46,786 bases of DNA, from contig JAFEAB010000045.1 of the NCBI GenBank assembly GCA_018266615.1, positions 1 through 46,786 on the forward strand. The letters are read 5' to 3'. Source of the DNA: Bacteroidota bacterium. Lineage in GTDB: Bacteria; Bacteroidota; Bacteroidia; Chitinophagales; Chitinophagaceae. The position numbers and the translations under genes are program-made. The notes beneath the pieces were generated by a model. The model had not been told where the DNA came from. It worked only from the letters and a program-made list of their open reading frames with translations, and searched no databases. Below, one piece after another: positions 25,519 through 33,563 of the stretch; within the stretch, counting starts at the first letter, position 1, and every line of letters begins with the position of its first letter.

Positions 25519-27387
25519 ATGTTTCCTACGTATGATTGTATTGTAGTTGGGGCGGGACATGCCGGCTGTGAAGCTGCTGCGGCTGCTGCTAATATGGGAA
25601 GTAAGGTTTTGCTCATCACCATGAACATGCAAACCATCGCTCAAATGAGTTGTAATCCGGCAATGGGAGGAATTGGAAAAGGCCAGATAGTTCGAGAGAT
25701 TGATGCCCTTGGAGGGTATAGTGGAATCGTTTCGAACCGGAGCATGATCCAGTTTCGAATGCTGAACAAGTCAAAAGGCCCGGCCATGTGGAGCCCGCGC
25801 TCCCAAAATGACCGGATGTTGTTTGCCGCCACCTGGCGTGAAATGCTGGAAGCCACACCGAATGTTCATTTCTATCAGGATATGGTGAAGGAATTGATCG
25901 TGCGGGATGGACAGGTGCAGGGAGTGGTAACCGGGCTGGGCCACCGGATAATCAGTAAGGCGGTAGTTCTTACAAACGGCACCTTCCTGAATGGGGTTAT
26001 TCATATTGGAGAAAAGAATTTTGGAGGAGGAAGGGTAGCAGAAAAGGCGGCCACAGGCATTACCGAACAACTTGTTTCATTAGGATTTGAGAGTAGCCGG
26101 CTAAAAACAGGAACACCGCCCAGAATAGACGGGAGAAGCCTGGATTATTCAAAAATGGAAGAACAAAAAGGAGATGAAGAAATTTCCGGATTTAGTTTTT
26201 TGGAAAAACCATCCCTTAAGGCAGCATCACAAAGGTCCTGTTGGATAACTTATACATCATCCGAGGTACACGATATTTTGAGATCCGGCTTTCAGTCCAG
26301 CCCAATGTACCAGGGCAGAATCCAGGGTACCGGACCAAGGTATTGCCCGAGTATTGAAGATAAAATAAACCGCTTTGCTGAAAGGGAAAAACACCAGCTA
26401 TTTGTTGAACCAGAGGGTTGGCATACAGTGGAAATTTATGTGAACGGATTTTCCACCTCACTGGCAGAGGAAACTCAATTTGCCGCTCTTAAACAAGTGC
26501 CCGGATTTGAAAACTGTCGCATGTTTCGTCCGGGATATGCCATTGAGTACGATTACTTTCCTCCTACCCAACTGAAATATAACCTGGAGACAAAAAAAAT
26601 AAAGAACCTGTTTTTTGCAGGACAGATTAATGGCACTACTGGTTATGAAGAAGCCGCCGGGCAAGGGTTAATGGCAGGAATAAATGCACATTTATGTATT
26701 TCAAATCAGGAGGTATTCGTGTTGGATAGGAGTGAGGCATATATTGGTGTTTTGATTGATGACCTGATTAATAAAGGGACCGAAGAACCTTACCGGATGT
26801 TTACCAGCCGGGCCGAGTTCCGTACCCTGCTGCGCCAGGATAATGCTGATATGCGCTTAACTGAACGCAGTTTTAGGCTCGGATTGGCATCTCAGGAACG
26901 AATGGAAAATTTCATTCAAAAAAAATCTGAAGTAGATCGGCTGATAGAAAAACTGAACCAAACCACCATCAGGCCCGATCAGGCCAATACCTATTTAGAA
27001 CAGGTTGGATCTGCCGCGCTTTTGGGAAATCAAAAACTGGCACAATTGATTTTGCGGCCATCCGTGTTGTGTAAAGGAATGCAGCAGCACATACCTATAG
27101 TGGAAGAATTACTCCGTGGCTTTGATAAGGAGGTAATTGAGCAGGCTGAAATTCAATTGAAATACGATATTTATATTCGAAAGGAAAAAGAACTGGCAGA
27201 AAAGATGAGTCAGTTAGAAAATTTAGTCATACCCGATAATTTCAATTATGAAAAACTGGTATCCTTAAGTGCGGAGGCAAAGCAGAAATTTAGGCGAATT
27301 CAACCCCGCACGCTTGGCCAGGCATCTCGCATCTCGGGTGTAAACCCCAGCGATGTACAAATTTTAATGGTTTTCATGGGAAGGTAA
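25519..27387 (+). CDS. mnmG: tRNA uridine-5-carboxymethylaminomethyl modification enzyme MnmG
   Basis: A 622-residue FAD protein that works with MnmE to install the cmnm5 group on wobble U34 of several tRNAs. The N-terminus has the dinucleotide fold CIVVGAGHAGCEAA, followed by MSCNPAMGGIGKG. Other family blocks are LTNGTFLNGVIHIGE, LKTGTPPRIDGRS, RYCPSIEDKINRF, GQINGTTGYEEAAGQG and the C-terminal helical domain ending RIQPRTLGQASRISGVNPSDVQIL. The ATG at 25519 was chosen over a TTG three codons earlier. The cupin gene follows after 4 bases, so they form an operon. Confidence 0.97.
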   Translation: MFPTYDCIVVGAGHAGCEAAAAAANMGSKVLLITMNMQTIAQMSCNPAMGGIGKGQIVREIDALGGYSGIVSNRSMIQFRMLNKSKGPAMWSPRSQNDRMLFAATWREMLEATPNVHFYQDMVKELIVRDGQVQGVVTGLGHRIISKAVVLTNGTFLNGVIHIGEKNFGGGRVAEKAATGITEQLVSLGFESSRLKTGTPPRIDGRSLDYSKMEEQKGDEEISGFSFLEKPSLKAASQRSCWITYTSSEVHDILRSGFQSSPMYQGRIQGTGPRYCPSIEDKINRFAEREKHQLFVEPEGWHTVEIYVNGFSTSLAEETQFAALKQVPGFENCRMFRPGYAIEYDYFPPTQLKYNLETKKIKNLFFAGQINGTTGYEEAAGQGLMAGINAHLCISNQEVFVLDRSEAYIGVLIDDLINKGTEEPYRMFTSRAEFRTLLRQDNADMRLTERSFRLGLASQERMENFIQKKSEVDRLIEKLNQTTIRPDQANTYLEQVGSAALLGNQKLAQLILRPSVLCKGMQQHIPIVEELLRGFDKEVIEQAEIQLKYDIYIRKEKELAEKMSQLENLVIPDNFNYEKLVSLSAEAKQKFRRIQPRTLGQASRISGVNPSDVQILMVFMGR

Positions 27388-27391
27388 TATT

Positions 27392-27883
27392 ATGGATAAA
27401 ATTAATATATTTAAAAAAATAGATACGATGCTGAAGGAAATGGACCTTCGTATCGAAACGGTGGATGACAGGCGTCCCTGGGGAGGATTTTATGTTATTT
27501 CAGAAAAGCATGCGTCGAAATTTATTTCTGCATTTTTTCCTGAGGAAGATGCCGGGAGGCTGCTTTCTGGCGGAAAATTAAGTCCCAAAGTACTTTTAGT
27601 GGAACCCGGGAAAAAACTGAGCTGGCAATACCACCACCGGCGTTCTGAAATTTGGAAACTAATTGAAGGGAAGGCCTCCGTTGCAAAAAGCCATAATGAT
27701 GAGGAAGGCAAAAGTAAACAACTTGCGGTTGGTGAAATAATTCGACTCCAGCAAGGGGAACGCCATAGATTAATTGGCGAGGATGTATGGGGTATTGTTG
27801 CTGAGATTTGGATGCACACCGACCCGGAAAACCCGAGTGATGAACAGGATATTATCCGTTTGCAGGATGATTTCGGCAGGTAG
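27392..27883 (+). CDS. Cupin protein, type II mannose-6-phosphate isomerase-like
   Basis: A 163-residue single-domain cupin resembling the C-terminal isomerase domain of bifunctional GDP-mannose enzymes. Visible features are RPWGGFYVI near residue 28, LVEPGKKLSWQYHHRRSEIWKLIEGKA with the metal-binding His-His and Glu, and IRLQQGERHRL with a further His, then EIWMHTDPENPSDEQDIIRLQDDFGR. The last block is characteristic of sugar-phosphate isomerase cupins. Phosphomannose isomerase or a related sugar-phosphate role is likely; no sugar genes are nearby. It is co-transcribed with mnmG and has no obvious functional link to it. Confidence 0.82.
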   Translation: MDKINIFKKIDTMLKEMDLRIETVDDRRPWGGFYVISEKHASKFISAFFPEEDAGRLLSGGKLSPKVLLVEPGKKLSWQYHHRRSEIWKLIEGKASVAKSHNDEEGKSKQLAVGEIIRLQQGERHRLIGEDVWGIVAEIWMHTDPENPSDEQDIIRLQDDFGR

Positions 27884-27941
27884 TCATCATCGACCCAGTA
27901 AATGACGATAACCACCCGCCTAATCACCCGCTAACCACACT

Positions 27942-28289
27942 TTAGTCGATCACAGGTTTCGACCCAAGTAACAATAGCTCATTCACCTGTACTTCGGTAA
28001 CATATTTCTTATTTCCATCTTTATCGGTGTAATTCCGATGAATCAATTTTCCTTCAATCGCCACTTCAGTACCCTTGTTCAGGTGCTTTTCTACGATTTC
28101 GGCTACCTTATCCCAGGCAACCACGTTATGCCATTGGGTTTCCTGCACTTTTTCTCCGGTAGATGAGCGGTAAACCTCATTGGTGGCCATCGAAAACTTG
28201 GCAAGCTTTTTTCCGGAGTCGGTAGTTCTGATTTCCGGGGTCTGCCCCAGGTTTCCAATTAATTGAACTTTGTTTCTGAGCGCATTCAT
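27942..28289 (-). CDS. ssb: Single-stranded DNA-binding protein, short form without acidic tail
   Basis: A 115-residue OB-fold SSB: NKVQLIGNLGQTPEIRTTDSGKKLAKFSMATNE, then TQWHNVVAWDKVAEIVEKHLNKGTEVAIEGKLIHRNYTDKDGNKKYVTEVQVNELLLL. The ATG at 28289 was chosen over an upstream ATG because the family starts at this point. The protein stops right after the OB fold (GSKPVID) and lacks the flexible linker and acidic DDDIPF-type tip that recruits partner proteins. It is therefore probably a secondary SSB rather than the replicative one. It converges on the cupin gene. Confidence 0.92.
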   Translation of the reverse strand: MNALRNKVQLIGNLGQTPEIRTTDSGKKLAKFSMATNEVYRSSTGEKVQETQWHNVVAWDKVAEIVEKHLNKGTEVAIEGKLIHRNYTDKDGNKKYVTEVQVNELLLLGSKPVID

Positions 28290-28495
28290 AAAATTGTTGT
28301 GTTTTGTTTCAAGAAAAGATATAACAAGCACAAATATGCAAACAGGGAAAAGGTTTATCCGTATTTTAAACGTGTATATATGTTTAAAATGACTAAAAAA
28401 AAATTAGACCAACAACGGGAAAACATCAACTTTTGGGAGGAATATTCACGTTCGTAAATTTTGTAAAACCCATATCTATAACTGAGCTTTGGCTC

Positions 28496-28864
28496 ATGAA
28501 GGAGGAAAAATCGATATCTGCCTGCAGGCAATGTGGAATGAATCTTCAGGGGAGAATTGATAAAAAATTCTGTAACGATTCCTGCCGGACACTATATCAC
28601 AATCAACGGCAAACCCCACCCATGCATGTCCGGGAAATTAACCAGGCCCTGATGCGAAACCGCCAGATCATACTGGAGTTGCTTGGAGAAAATAGAACCA
28701 CGTTGTGTAGTAAGAAGCAGCTATACAATTCGGGATTTAGTGCCCAGTTTTTTACCGGTTCACGAGAATCCATTTCTAAATCGATAATTCGATATTGTTA
28801 TGAAACGGGATTTATGAGGGTAGGAAGCGAATCTTATTTGTTATTTATAGAGGATATGGGCTGA
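28496..28864 (+). CDS. Small zinc-ribbon protein, unknown function
   Basis: A 122-residue protein beginning with a probable zinc ribbon: CRQCG (residues 10-14) and KFCNDSCRTLYHN, giving CxxC and CxxxC pairs. This resembles short treble-clef elements of DUF2116-like proteins. The remainder (INQALMRNRQIILELLGENRTT through SISKSIIRYCYETGFMRVG) is helical with no recognised domain, possibly nucleic-acid binding. The ATG at 28496 was chosen because 21 upstream codons have no protein-like character. It diverges from ssb and overlaps the convergent ATP-grasp-SET gene by 31 bases. No function is proposed. Confidence 0.7.
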   Translation: MKEEKSISACRQCGMNLQGRIDKKFCNDSCRTLYHNQRQTPPMHVREINQALMRNRQIILELLGENRTTLCSKKQLYNSGFSAQFFTGSRESISKSIIRYCYETGFMRVGSESYLLFIEDMG

Positions 28865-30273
28865 TCATACTGCAATTTTTGTCCCCGCACCACTCCCCGG
28901 CATTGATCGGATTGGCAATTACATTTAAATGGAGCGGCGGTTTCGTCTAAAAGCAAGGCATAATCCAGGGTCAGCTCCTCCCCTGTCTTAATGTTTCTTG
29001 AGGCCAGTACATTTAAACCGGAATAATGTGTATTCGCAGTACAGGAGTGGTTTTGCGGTGCCCAGTCCTGGGGATTATCCGACCATAAGAGGTAACTATC
29101 CCCTCCTACCGGGTAGGCATATTTGCGGAAGTCTTCTAATTGGTCTTCGTTCCAGTTATCTTTCACATAATTTAAAGTAACTAACCGTTGCGGTAATTCT
29201 TCTCCTTTAAAAATAAGCTCCCCCGCATTAATATCTCTTAAGGCATAAATTCCATAACCCGAAATAGAATCTCCCCGCATTTCATATCGTTTGCGCGTAC
29301 GCGCATACCGGGCCATTCCTTCCCGGATAATTATCTCCAAAAACCCTGCCTGTCCGATCCCATCTGCCTTTACAATATAATCGGCCGATCCTTCATACCC
29401 GTCTTTATAAAAAACCGAACAGGTAAAATTTATTTCCAGAAAGAACAGTTCCCCATTCTCATTCATTCTGAAATCCAGGCGCGCATAACCTTTACCGTTA
29501 AATCCGCTAAAGATCTTCTCTGCAGCTGATCGGAGCCTGGCGGCAATGGATTCATCTGTAACGGGGATATTTGCATCAGGATGGAGTTCTGATGTTTTTA
29601 ACTGGTAAGTTTTAAAGGAATATCCTTTTGGAAAAAGATATTCAACCGGCAAAAAAGAAATTGTCTTTGACGGGTCGTCCGGATTGGCAGTTACGAGCAC
29701 GGTAAACTCCCTGCCAGCCACATATTCTTCCACTAATAATTCGGGGTATTCGGGAAGTAACCGGTTTACCTGGGCTTCCAACTCTTCTACGTTATGTATA
29801 AGGGAGCGGTCGTCCACACCCAGGCTATCTCCGGCTTTGGCGGGTTTAATAAAAAGTGGAAAGGTCAGATTCGAAATTTCCCTGGCAAGGAGAGAGCCGC
29901 ATTTAATGAGTGTGTATTTAGGAGAGCAAATCCCCCGGGTATAGGCTACATATTTCATGGTAACCTTTTCGGGGTCGTATAAAAGTGTGGTGGGGCCGGT
30001 AAAGGGTAAATCAAGCAACTCCAGAAAAAAGGGGACATCAATTGATGGAACTTCCCAATCTAAATATCCCTCGCAAAGATTTACAAAAATGTTGAAGTTC
30101 TTTTTCTTTAATTCGTTCAACTGTTTGTAAACCGTGAGTTTATTTAAAAAGACATGGGTAAATTGGCAGTTCGGTAGTAGTGCCGAAAGGTCCCTGGGAG
30201 GATCATAATGCTGGTAATCAATTTCGGATGTTGAATAATCCGGCAATAACACACAAATTTTTAGCCCGTTCAT
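28834..30273 (-). CDS. ATP-grasp ligase fused to SET-domain methyltransferase
   Basis: A 479-residue two-domain protein. Residues 1-320 are a D-Ala-D-Ala-ligase-like ATP-grasp: Lys143 in FIKPAKAGDSLGV, Glu182/Glu183 in LLVEEYVAGREF, Asp267 in YARLDF, and metal ligands Glu280/Asn282 in FFLEINFTC. Residues 333-462 are a SET domain: SGYGIYALRDINAGELI (339-341 G-x-G), QNHSCTANTHY (407-417), GEELTLDY (431-438) and a post-SET zinc motif CNC-x5-CRG (451-460). ATP-grasp ligases join a carboxylate to an amine, and SET domains methylate lysines. It is last in an operon with an ATP-grasp gene (6-base gap) and a SET gene. The Cys after EIN replaces the usual Pro-Gly of Ddl, so a role in peptidoglycan is unlikely. 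The substrate is unknown. Confidence 0.88.
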   Translation of the reverse strand: MNGLKICVLLPDYSTSEIDYQHYDPPRDLSALLPNCQFTHVFLNKLTVYKQLNELKKKNFNIFVNLCEGYLDWEVPSIDVPFFLELLDLPFTGPTTLLYDPEKVTMKYVAYTRGICSPKYTLIKCGSLLAREISNLTFPLFIKPAKAGDSLGVDDRSLIHNVEELEAQVNRLLPEYPELLVEEYVAGREFTVLVTANPDDPSKTISFLPVEYLFPKGYSFKTYQLKTSELHPDANIPVTDESIAARLRSAAEKIFSGFNGKGYARLDFRMNENGELFFLEINFTCSVFYKDGYEGSADYIVKADGIGQAGFLEIIIREGMARYARTRKRYEMRGDSISGYGIYALRDINAGELIFKGEELPQRLVTLNYVKDNWNEDQLEDFRKYAYPVGGDSYLLWSDNPQDWAPQNHSCTANTHYSGLNVLASRNIKTGEELTLDYALLLDETAAPFKCNCQSDQCRGVVRGQKLQYDQPISSINNK

Positions 30274-30279
30274 AGGTAA

Positions 30280-31416
30280 TTATGCTCTTGCTTTACGGGT
30301 ACGGGTAACATTTATAACAGAAAAAATCTTCTTTTTTCTGGATTTTCCGTCTGCTATGATTTCACTCACCAGTTGGGAAAAGTGAATGCCGGAAAACCGG
30401 AGAATAGCTCCAATTGAAGTAAAGTTTTCGTCTTCACTAATACCGCACTGGGCATTTACTTCAAGAACATATAATTCACCGGTGGCGTCATCCTGCCGGA
30501 TATCAACTCTCGTATATCCCATTCCGTTAGTAGAACAATAAGCCGCCCAGCTTAGTCCTTTAAGGGCATCTTGCAAACTCTCCGGCGCTTTCCTGTATTC
30601 ATAGAAATTGCCTTCATCGGGCATTGGCGACTCATTATCATAAGTTTCCCAAAGCCTGTCAAAAGAAAGGAACCGTTGGTCGGGAGGGAGGGAGGGATGA
30701 AAAACACGTTCTACCGGAGAATAAATATGAGCCTTACCAGGATTATTGGAAGAGCCACTGATAAAAACGGTAAACTCCCGCCCCTGAACGAAACTTTCCG
30801 CAATTATACCATCTCCCATCAGATTCCATCCCCTGTAACCCGCATGGATATCCGCTATTACCATCTTAAGTTCTTCAAAATCATAAACTACATTTCGGAT
30901 ACCGACGCCCATACTTCCTCCTGATACAGCCGGTTTTAGAATGAGGGGGCTGCCCAACCGGTTAAAAATATGTGCATCCGGCTCTTTAACTATTTCCCAT
31001 TTGGGCGTTGGAACACCCGCCGAATCAAACGCTGCTTTCATCGGAATCTTGGAAGTTGTAGCTGCATAAAAAGTTTCATCGGCTCCCGTGTAGGTTATTC
31101 CCGATTTTTCCAGTTTTTGTATAACTGAAATTCCGGGAGCTCCATTTACTCCATCTCCATCACACAGATTTAGGATGATAGGAATAACCCCCGTTGAAAT
31201 AGAATCAGTCCGTATTTTTTCAATTTCCCGGTCTACATTATCAAGACGAATTTTTACCCACTCCCAGTCCTTTTTTAATTGAAAGAACAGGTTTTCATAC
31301 TCGGCTATACTTTGCGTGTAATCGCAGTAGTAATCGAGATTTTCATCTCCTGTTTGGGTATAGGGTGCAAAAACCCAAATCTTTTCAGGGGGTTGGCGTT
31401 TATTTTTCGAAGGCAT
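30280..31416 (-). CDS. ATP-grasp ligase, D-Ala-D-Ala ligase-like, unknown substrate
   Basis: A 378-residue ATP-grasp enzyme, middle gene of the SET/ATP-grasp operon. ATP-binding residues are Lys161 in LILKPAVSGGSMGVG, Glu207 in IIAESFVQGREF and Asp305 in TRVDIR; the metal ligands are Glu319/Asn321 in VLEVNAQCGIS. As in the downstream fusion protein, a Cys sits three residues after the metal-binding Asn where Ddl has Pro, so the two ATP-grasp domains are probably related. A basic tail (RKKKIF, TRTRKARA) ends the protein. The N-terminal PYTQTGDENLDYYCDY block is not Ddl-like. A peptide or amide-forming ligase of a non-peptidoglycan pathway is the best guess. Confidence 0.85.
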   Translation of the reverse strand: MPSKNKRQPPEKIWVFAPYTQTGDENLDYYCDYTQSIAEYENLFFQLKKDWEWVKIRLDNVDREIEKIRTDSISTGVIPIILNLCDGDGVNGAPGISVIQKLEKSGITYTGADETFYAATTSKIPMKAAFDSAGVPTPKWEIVKEPDAHIFNRLGSPLILKPAVSGGSMGVGIRNVVYDFEELKMVIADIHAGYRGWNLMGDGIIAESFVQGREFTVFISGSSNNPGKAHIYSPVERVFHPSLPPDQRFLSFDRLWETYDNESPMPDEGNFYEYRKAPESLQDALKGLSWAAYCSTNGMGYTRVDIRQDDATGELYVLEVNAQCGISEDENFTSIGAILRFSGIHFSQLVSEIIADGKSRKKKIFSVINVTRTRKARA

Positions 31417-31426
31417 GGGTTAGGGG

Positions 31427-31930
31427 TTATTCTTGACCAACGCCTACGGATTTTAATTGACTTTTAATAAAGTCCGTAAGCCGGTAACGGGTTAATGTTT
31501 CTATGGGTAAATACTGCGCACCTCTTATAAGACCCAGGCAGGATCCGGTTCTGCAATTACATAAGAAGGATCGATCCATATCCCATTCGGTGGAAGGGTA
31601 AAAGAAACACAGTTCTTCGCCGGGGAGTATTTCTTTTAAAGCAATTAACTGCATAGCCGTGGTATCGAAAAATACATTGGGCTCGCAACTGTGGTTAATG
31701 TATTGAAGTACTTCCGGGAAGAGAAGGATATGTTTTCGGAGCTCCACCTGCAGGGTTAGGTAATTGGGGCTTTCCAGGATTGCCCTCGACCCAAAACCAC
31801 AAAGAATGCTATCCTTCGGAATCCGGATATCCGAAATCAGGCTCTTTTCTCCGTTAGGGTGAATAAAAATAGTGGCAAATCCAGGCAGGGAGCCATTTTC
31901 CGGTTCAGGAACAGCAAGAGATGTTATCAT
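31427..31930 (-). CDS. Stand-alone SET-domain protein
   Basis: A 167-residue small SET protein, first gene of the operon. The catalytic-core signature NHSCEPNVFFD is at residues 79-89, the GEELCFFYPSTEWDM block at 104-118, and the post-SET zinc motif LCNCRTGSCLG at 123-133. The N-terminal G-x-G SAM motif is poorly matched (CGFGSR may be a remnant). SET enzymes usually methylate lysine, and the substrate here is unknown. It is 10 bases upstream of the ATP-grasp gene. Together with the SET half of the third gene, the operon encodes two SET and two ATP-grasp domains. Confidence 0.85.
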   Translation of the reverse strand: MITSLAVPEPENGSLPGFATIFIHPNGEKSLISDIRIPKDSILCGFGSRAILESPNYLTLQVELRKHILLFPEVLQYINHSCEPNVFFDTTAMQLIALKEILPGEELCFFYPSTEWDMDRSFLCNCRTGSCLGLIRGAQYLPIETLTRYRLTDFIKSQLKSVGVGQE

Positions 31931-32236
31931 GAATTAATGGGATAATTTTTCGCAACAGAAAATTAATTGTAATGTAAACAGAGTTATTACAAAGTTTTCA
32001 ACAGAGCACTTATTTTTCTGAATTAACCCCCTCCTGCATTCCCAGGAATTTAATTGTGTGGGTTTAATAATAGGATATATCCGGCCCCTTGATGTTTTCA
32101 TTCAACCGGATGCAACGCCGGGCGGGCCGTTTAAGGCTGGGGCATGCCTATGGGTTCTAATAAAAGGAACCTTAACATTAAATTCTATATACTAAAATCA
32201 ACCTCTTTTACGTTTTCTGTCATATCGCTGAAAACT

Positions 32237-32563
32237 ATGAATATGGCAAGGTATTTAAACCAGCAGGAAGTGATCCTCATAACCGGAAGCCGGTTTGCGA
32301 ACCGCCAGCACCTGGAAAAGGACGCTGAGCAATCCCGGGGAAACCAGGACGAAAAATTCAGGGAGGCCTGCTGGAACGGGATGTTAAAGGAAATGTTGCC
32401 GGAAATATTTTTAATGGCAGATGAGCCATCTAAATTATTCCTTTGGCAAATGCGCGAAGCCCAACACGTGCTAGCCTTACAAATGGCAGAATTCCCGATT
32501 GAAGTGGATAAAGTGAATTCGATTGACCCTTATTGCTTTATCGATAAAATAGAAATGAGTTAG
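32237..32563 (+). CDS. Hypothetical protein divergent to the SET/ATP-grasp operon
   Basis: A 108-residue soluble protein (from MNMARYLNQQ) not recognised as any family. It is rich in charged and amphipathic helix (HLEKDAEQSRGNQDEKFREACWNGMLKEMLPEIF) and has single Cys residues at CWNG and YCFID. An alternative ATG at 32144 adds 31 residues, but that segment is uncharacteristic, so the later ATG is preferred with low certainty. It is followed by a bidirectional terminator and lies divergent to the SET gene, so it could be a partner or substrate of that operon, though nothing proves it. The 306-base gap 31931-32236 holds no gene. Confidence 0.5.
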   Translation: MNMARYLNQQEVILITGSRFANRQHLEKDAEQSRGNQDEKFREACWNGMLKEMLPEIFLMADEPSKLFLWQMREAQHVLALQMAEFPIEVDKVNSIDPYCFIDKIEMS

Positions 32564-32594
32564 TTAATGTTTCGTTGATTGATAGATAAAAGAA

Positions 32595-32619
32595 ATGGGC
32601 CAGTTAAAAACCGGCCCAT
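32595..32619. terminator. Bidirectional terminator between convergent genes
   Basis: ATGGGCC (32595-32601) pairs perfectly with GGCCCAT (32613-32619), with further GTT/AAC-type pairing inside, and A-rich and T-rich flanks on both sides. It lies between the hypothetical gene (+) and the outer-membrane-type protein gene (-). Confidence 0.8.
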
Positions 32620-32639
32620 CTTTATTTAATCCTTTTATA

Positions 32640-33401
32640 TTATTTCATTTTGTTTGCTTTTCCTTTAAGGTCTCCCAAAACAATAGAAACAAACCACCTG
32701 TTTAAGCCATCTTTAGGCGCCCCGTTGAGGGTTTGGTTATCAGAACTTTTCCATGCCCTGTCTTTAAAACTTCCGGTATAACCGGCTTTTAACATGGCCA
32801 GGGAGTTACCCGAACTGTTGCGAATACCCACTCCGATACCACCACGCCAACCAAACCAGCCATTATTAAACGAAACGGGACGGATGGCATTTTGAATAGC
32901 TGGAGAACCGGCTACATCATCAAAATCAACCCCCGAATTATCCTTAAAAAACTTTGCCCAGTAGGATTCCCCACCGATTCCCAAATAGGGGTAAAGGACT
33001 ATTTTTTTGGAAGGAATCACATCGTAACCAAAATCAACGGCAGCGCCAAGAAATCGGGTAGTGCTGCTCTTTTTATCCCGGTGCCCACTCATACTACTAC
33101 CTCCGGTTACTTCAAACCCGGAAATAAAATTTTTATACTGATTCAGGGTACCCAGGCTCAGGGTAAAAGCGTGATCCCTTAGTTCCTTGTATTGCGAAAA
33201 CCCTTTCAGGCGATCGTTTAGTCCGTCAAAATTTTGGAAACTTACTCCGATTCCACGGGTAAACATCATCCAGTCATCTCCTTGTTTTTTGGGAGGGTCT
33301 TGTTGACTTACAATGGCTGTTGAGGTAGGAAGAAATGTATTATCCTGACCATAAGCATAGGTTGCTCCAAATGCCAGGAGCGAGAAAATCAATTTTTTCA
33401 T
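32640..33401 (-). CDS. Outer-membrane beta-barrel-type protein, unknown role
   Basis: A 253-residue secreted protein with an N-terminal signal peptide (MKKLIFSLLAFGATYAYGQ). The ATG at 33401 was preferred over a TTG two codons upstream. After the signal come alternating hydrophobic and Gly-rich strands (GVSFQNFDGL, FTLSLGTLNQYKNFISGFEVTGGSSM, AVDFGYDVIPSKKIVLYPYLGIGGE, GWFGWRGGIGVGIRNS, KAGYTGSF), consistent with a small outer-membrane beta-barrel. The C-terminus WFVSIVLGDLKG has an aromatic-rich last strand. No specific family is recognised. Confidence 0.75.
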   Translation of the reverse strand: MKKLIFSLLAFGATYAYGQDNTFLPTSTAIVSQQDPPKKQGDDWMMFTRGIGVSFQNFDGLNDRLKGFSQYKELRDHAFTLSLGTLNQYKNFISGFEVTGGSSMSGHRDKKSSTTRFLGAAVDFGYDVIPSKKIVLYPYLGIGGESYWAKFFKDNSGVDFDDVAGSPAIQNAIRPVSFNNGWFGWRGGIGVGIRNSSGNSLAMLKAGYTGSFKDRAWKSSDNQTLNGAPKDGLNRWFVSIVLGDLKGKANKMK

Positions 33402-33563
33402 ATTCAAATTATTATTTGTACTTAAACTGACAACCCACAGGAAGAAATTGTTTCCAATACATTGTTAAATGATTATAACGGGAGGTTCAATTGATTCTTT
33501 CGAAAATTATATGGGATTGGCCTGGGGCCGCGCAAGCCCCATTACCCTTCCCCACCTTCACTA

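Noticed and set aside
30280..31416. Annotation as D-alanine--D-alanine ligase
   Set aside because: The acceptor-side motif after the metal Asn is Cys-containing rather than T-x-P-G, and the gene is in an operon with SET genes, so a peptidoglycan role is not supported.
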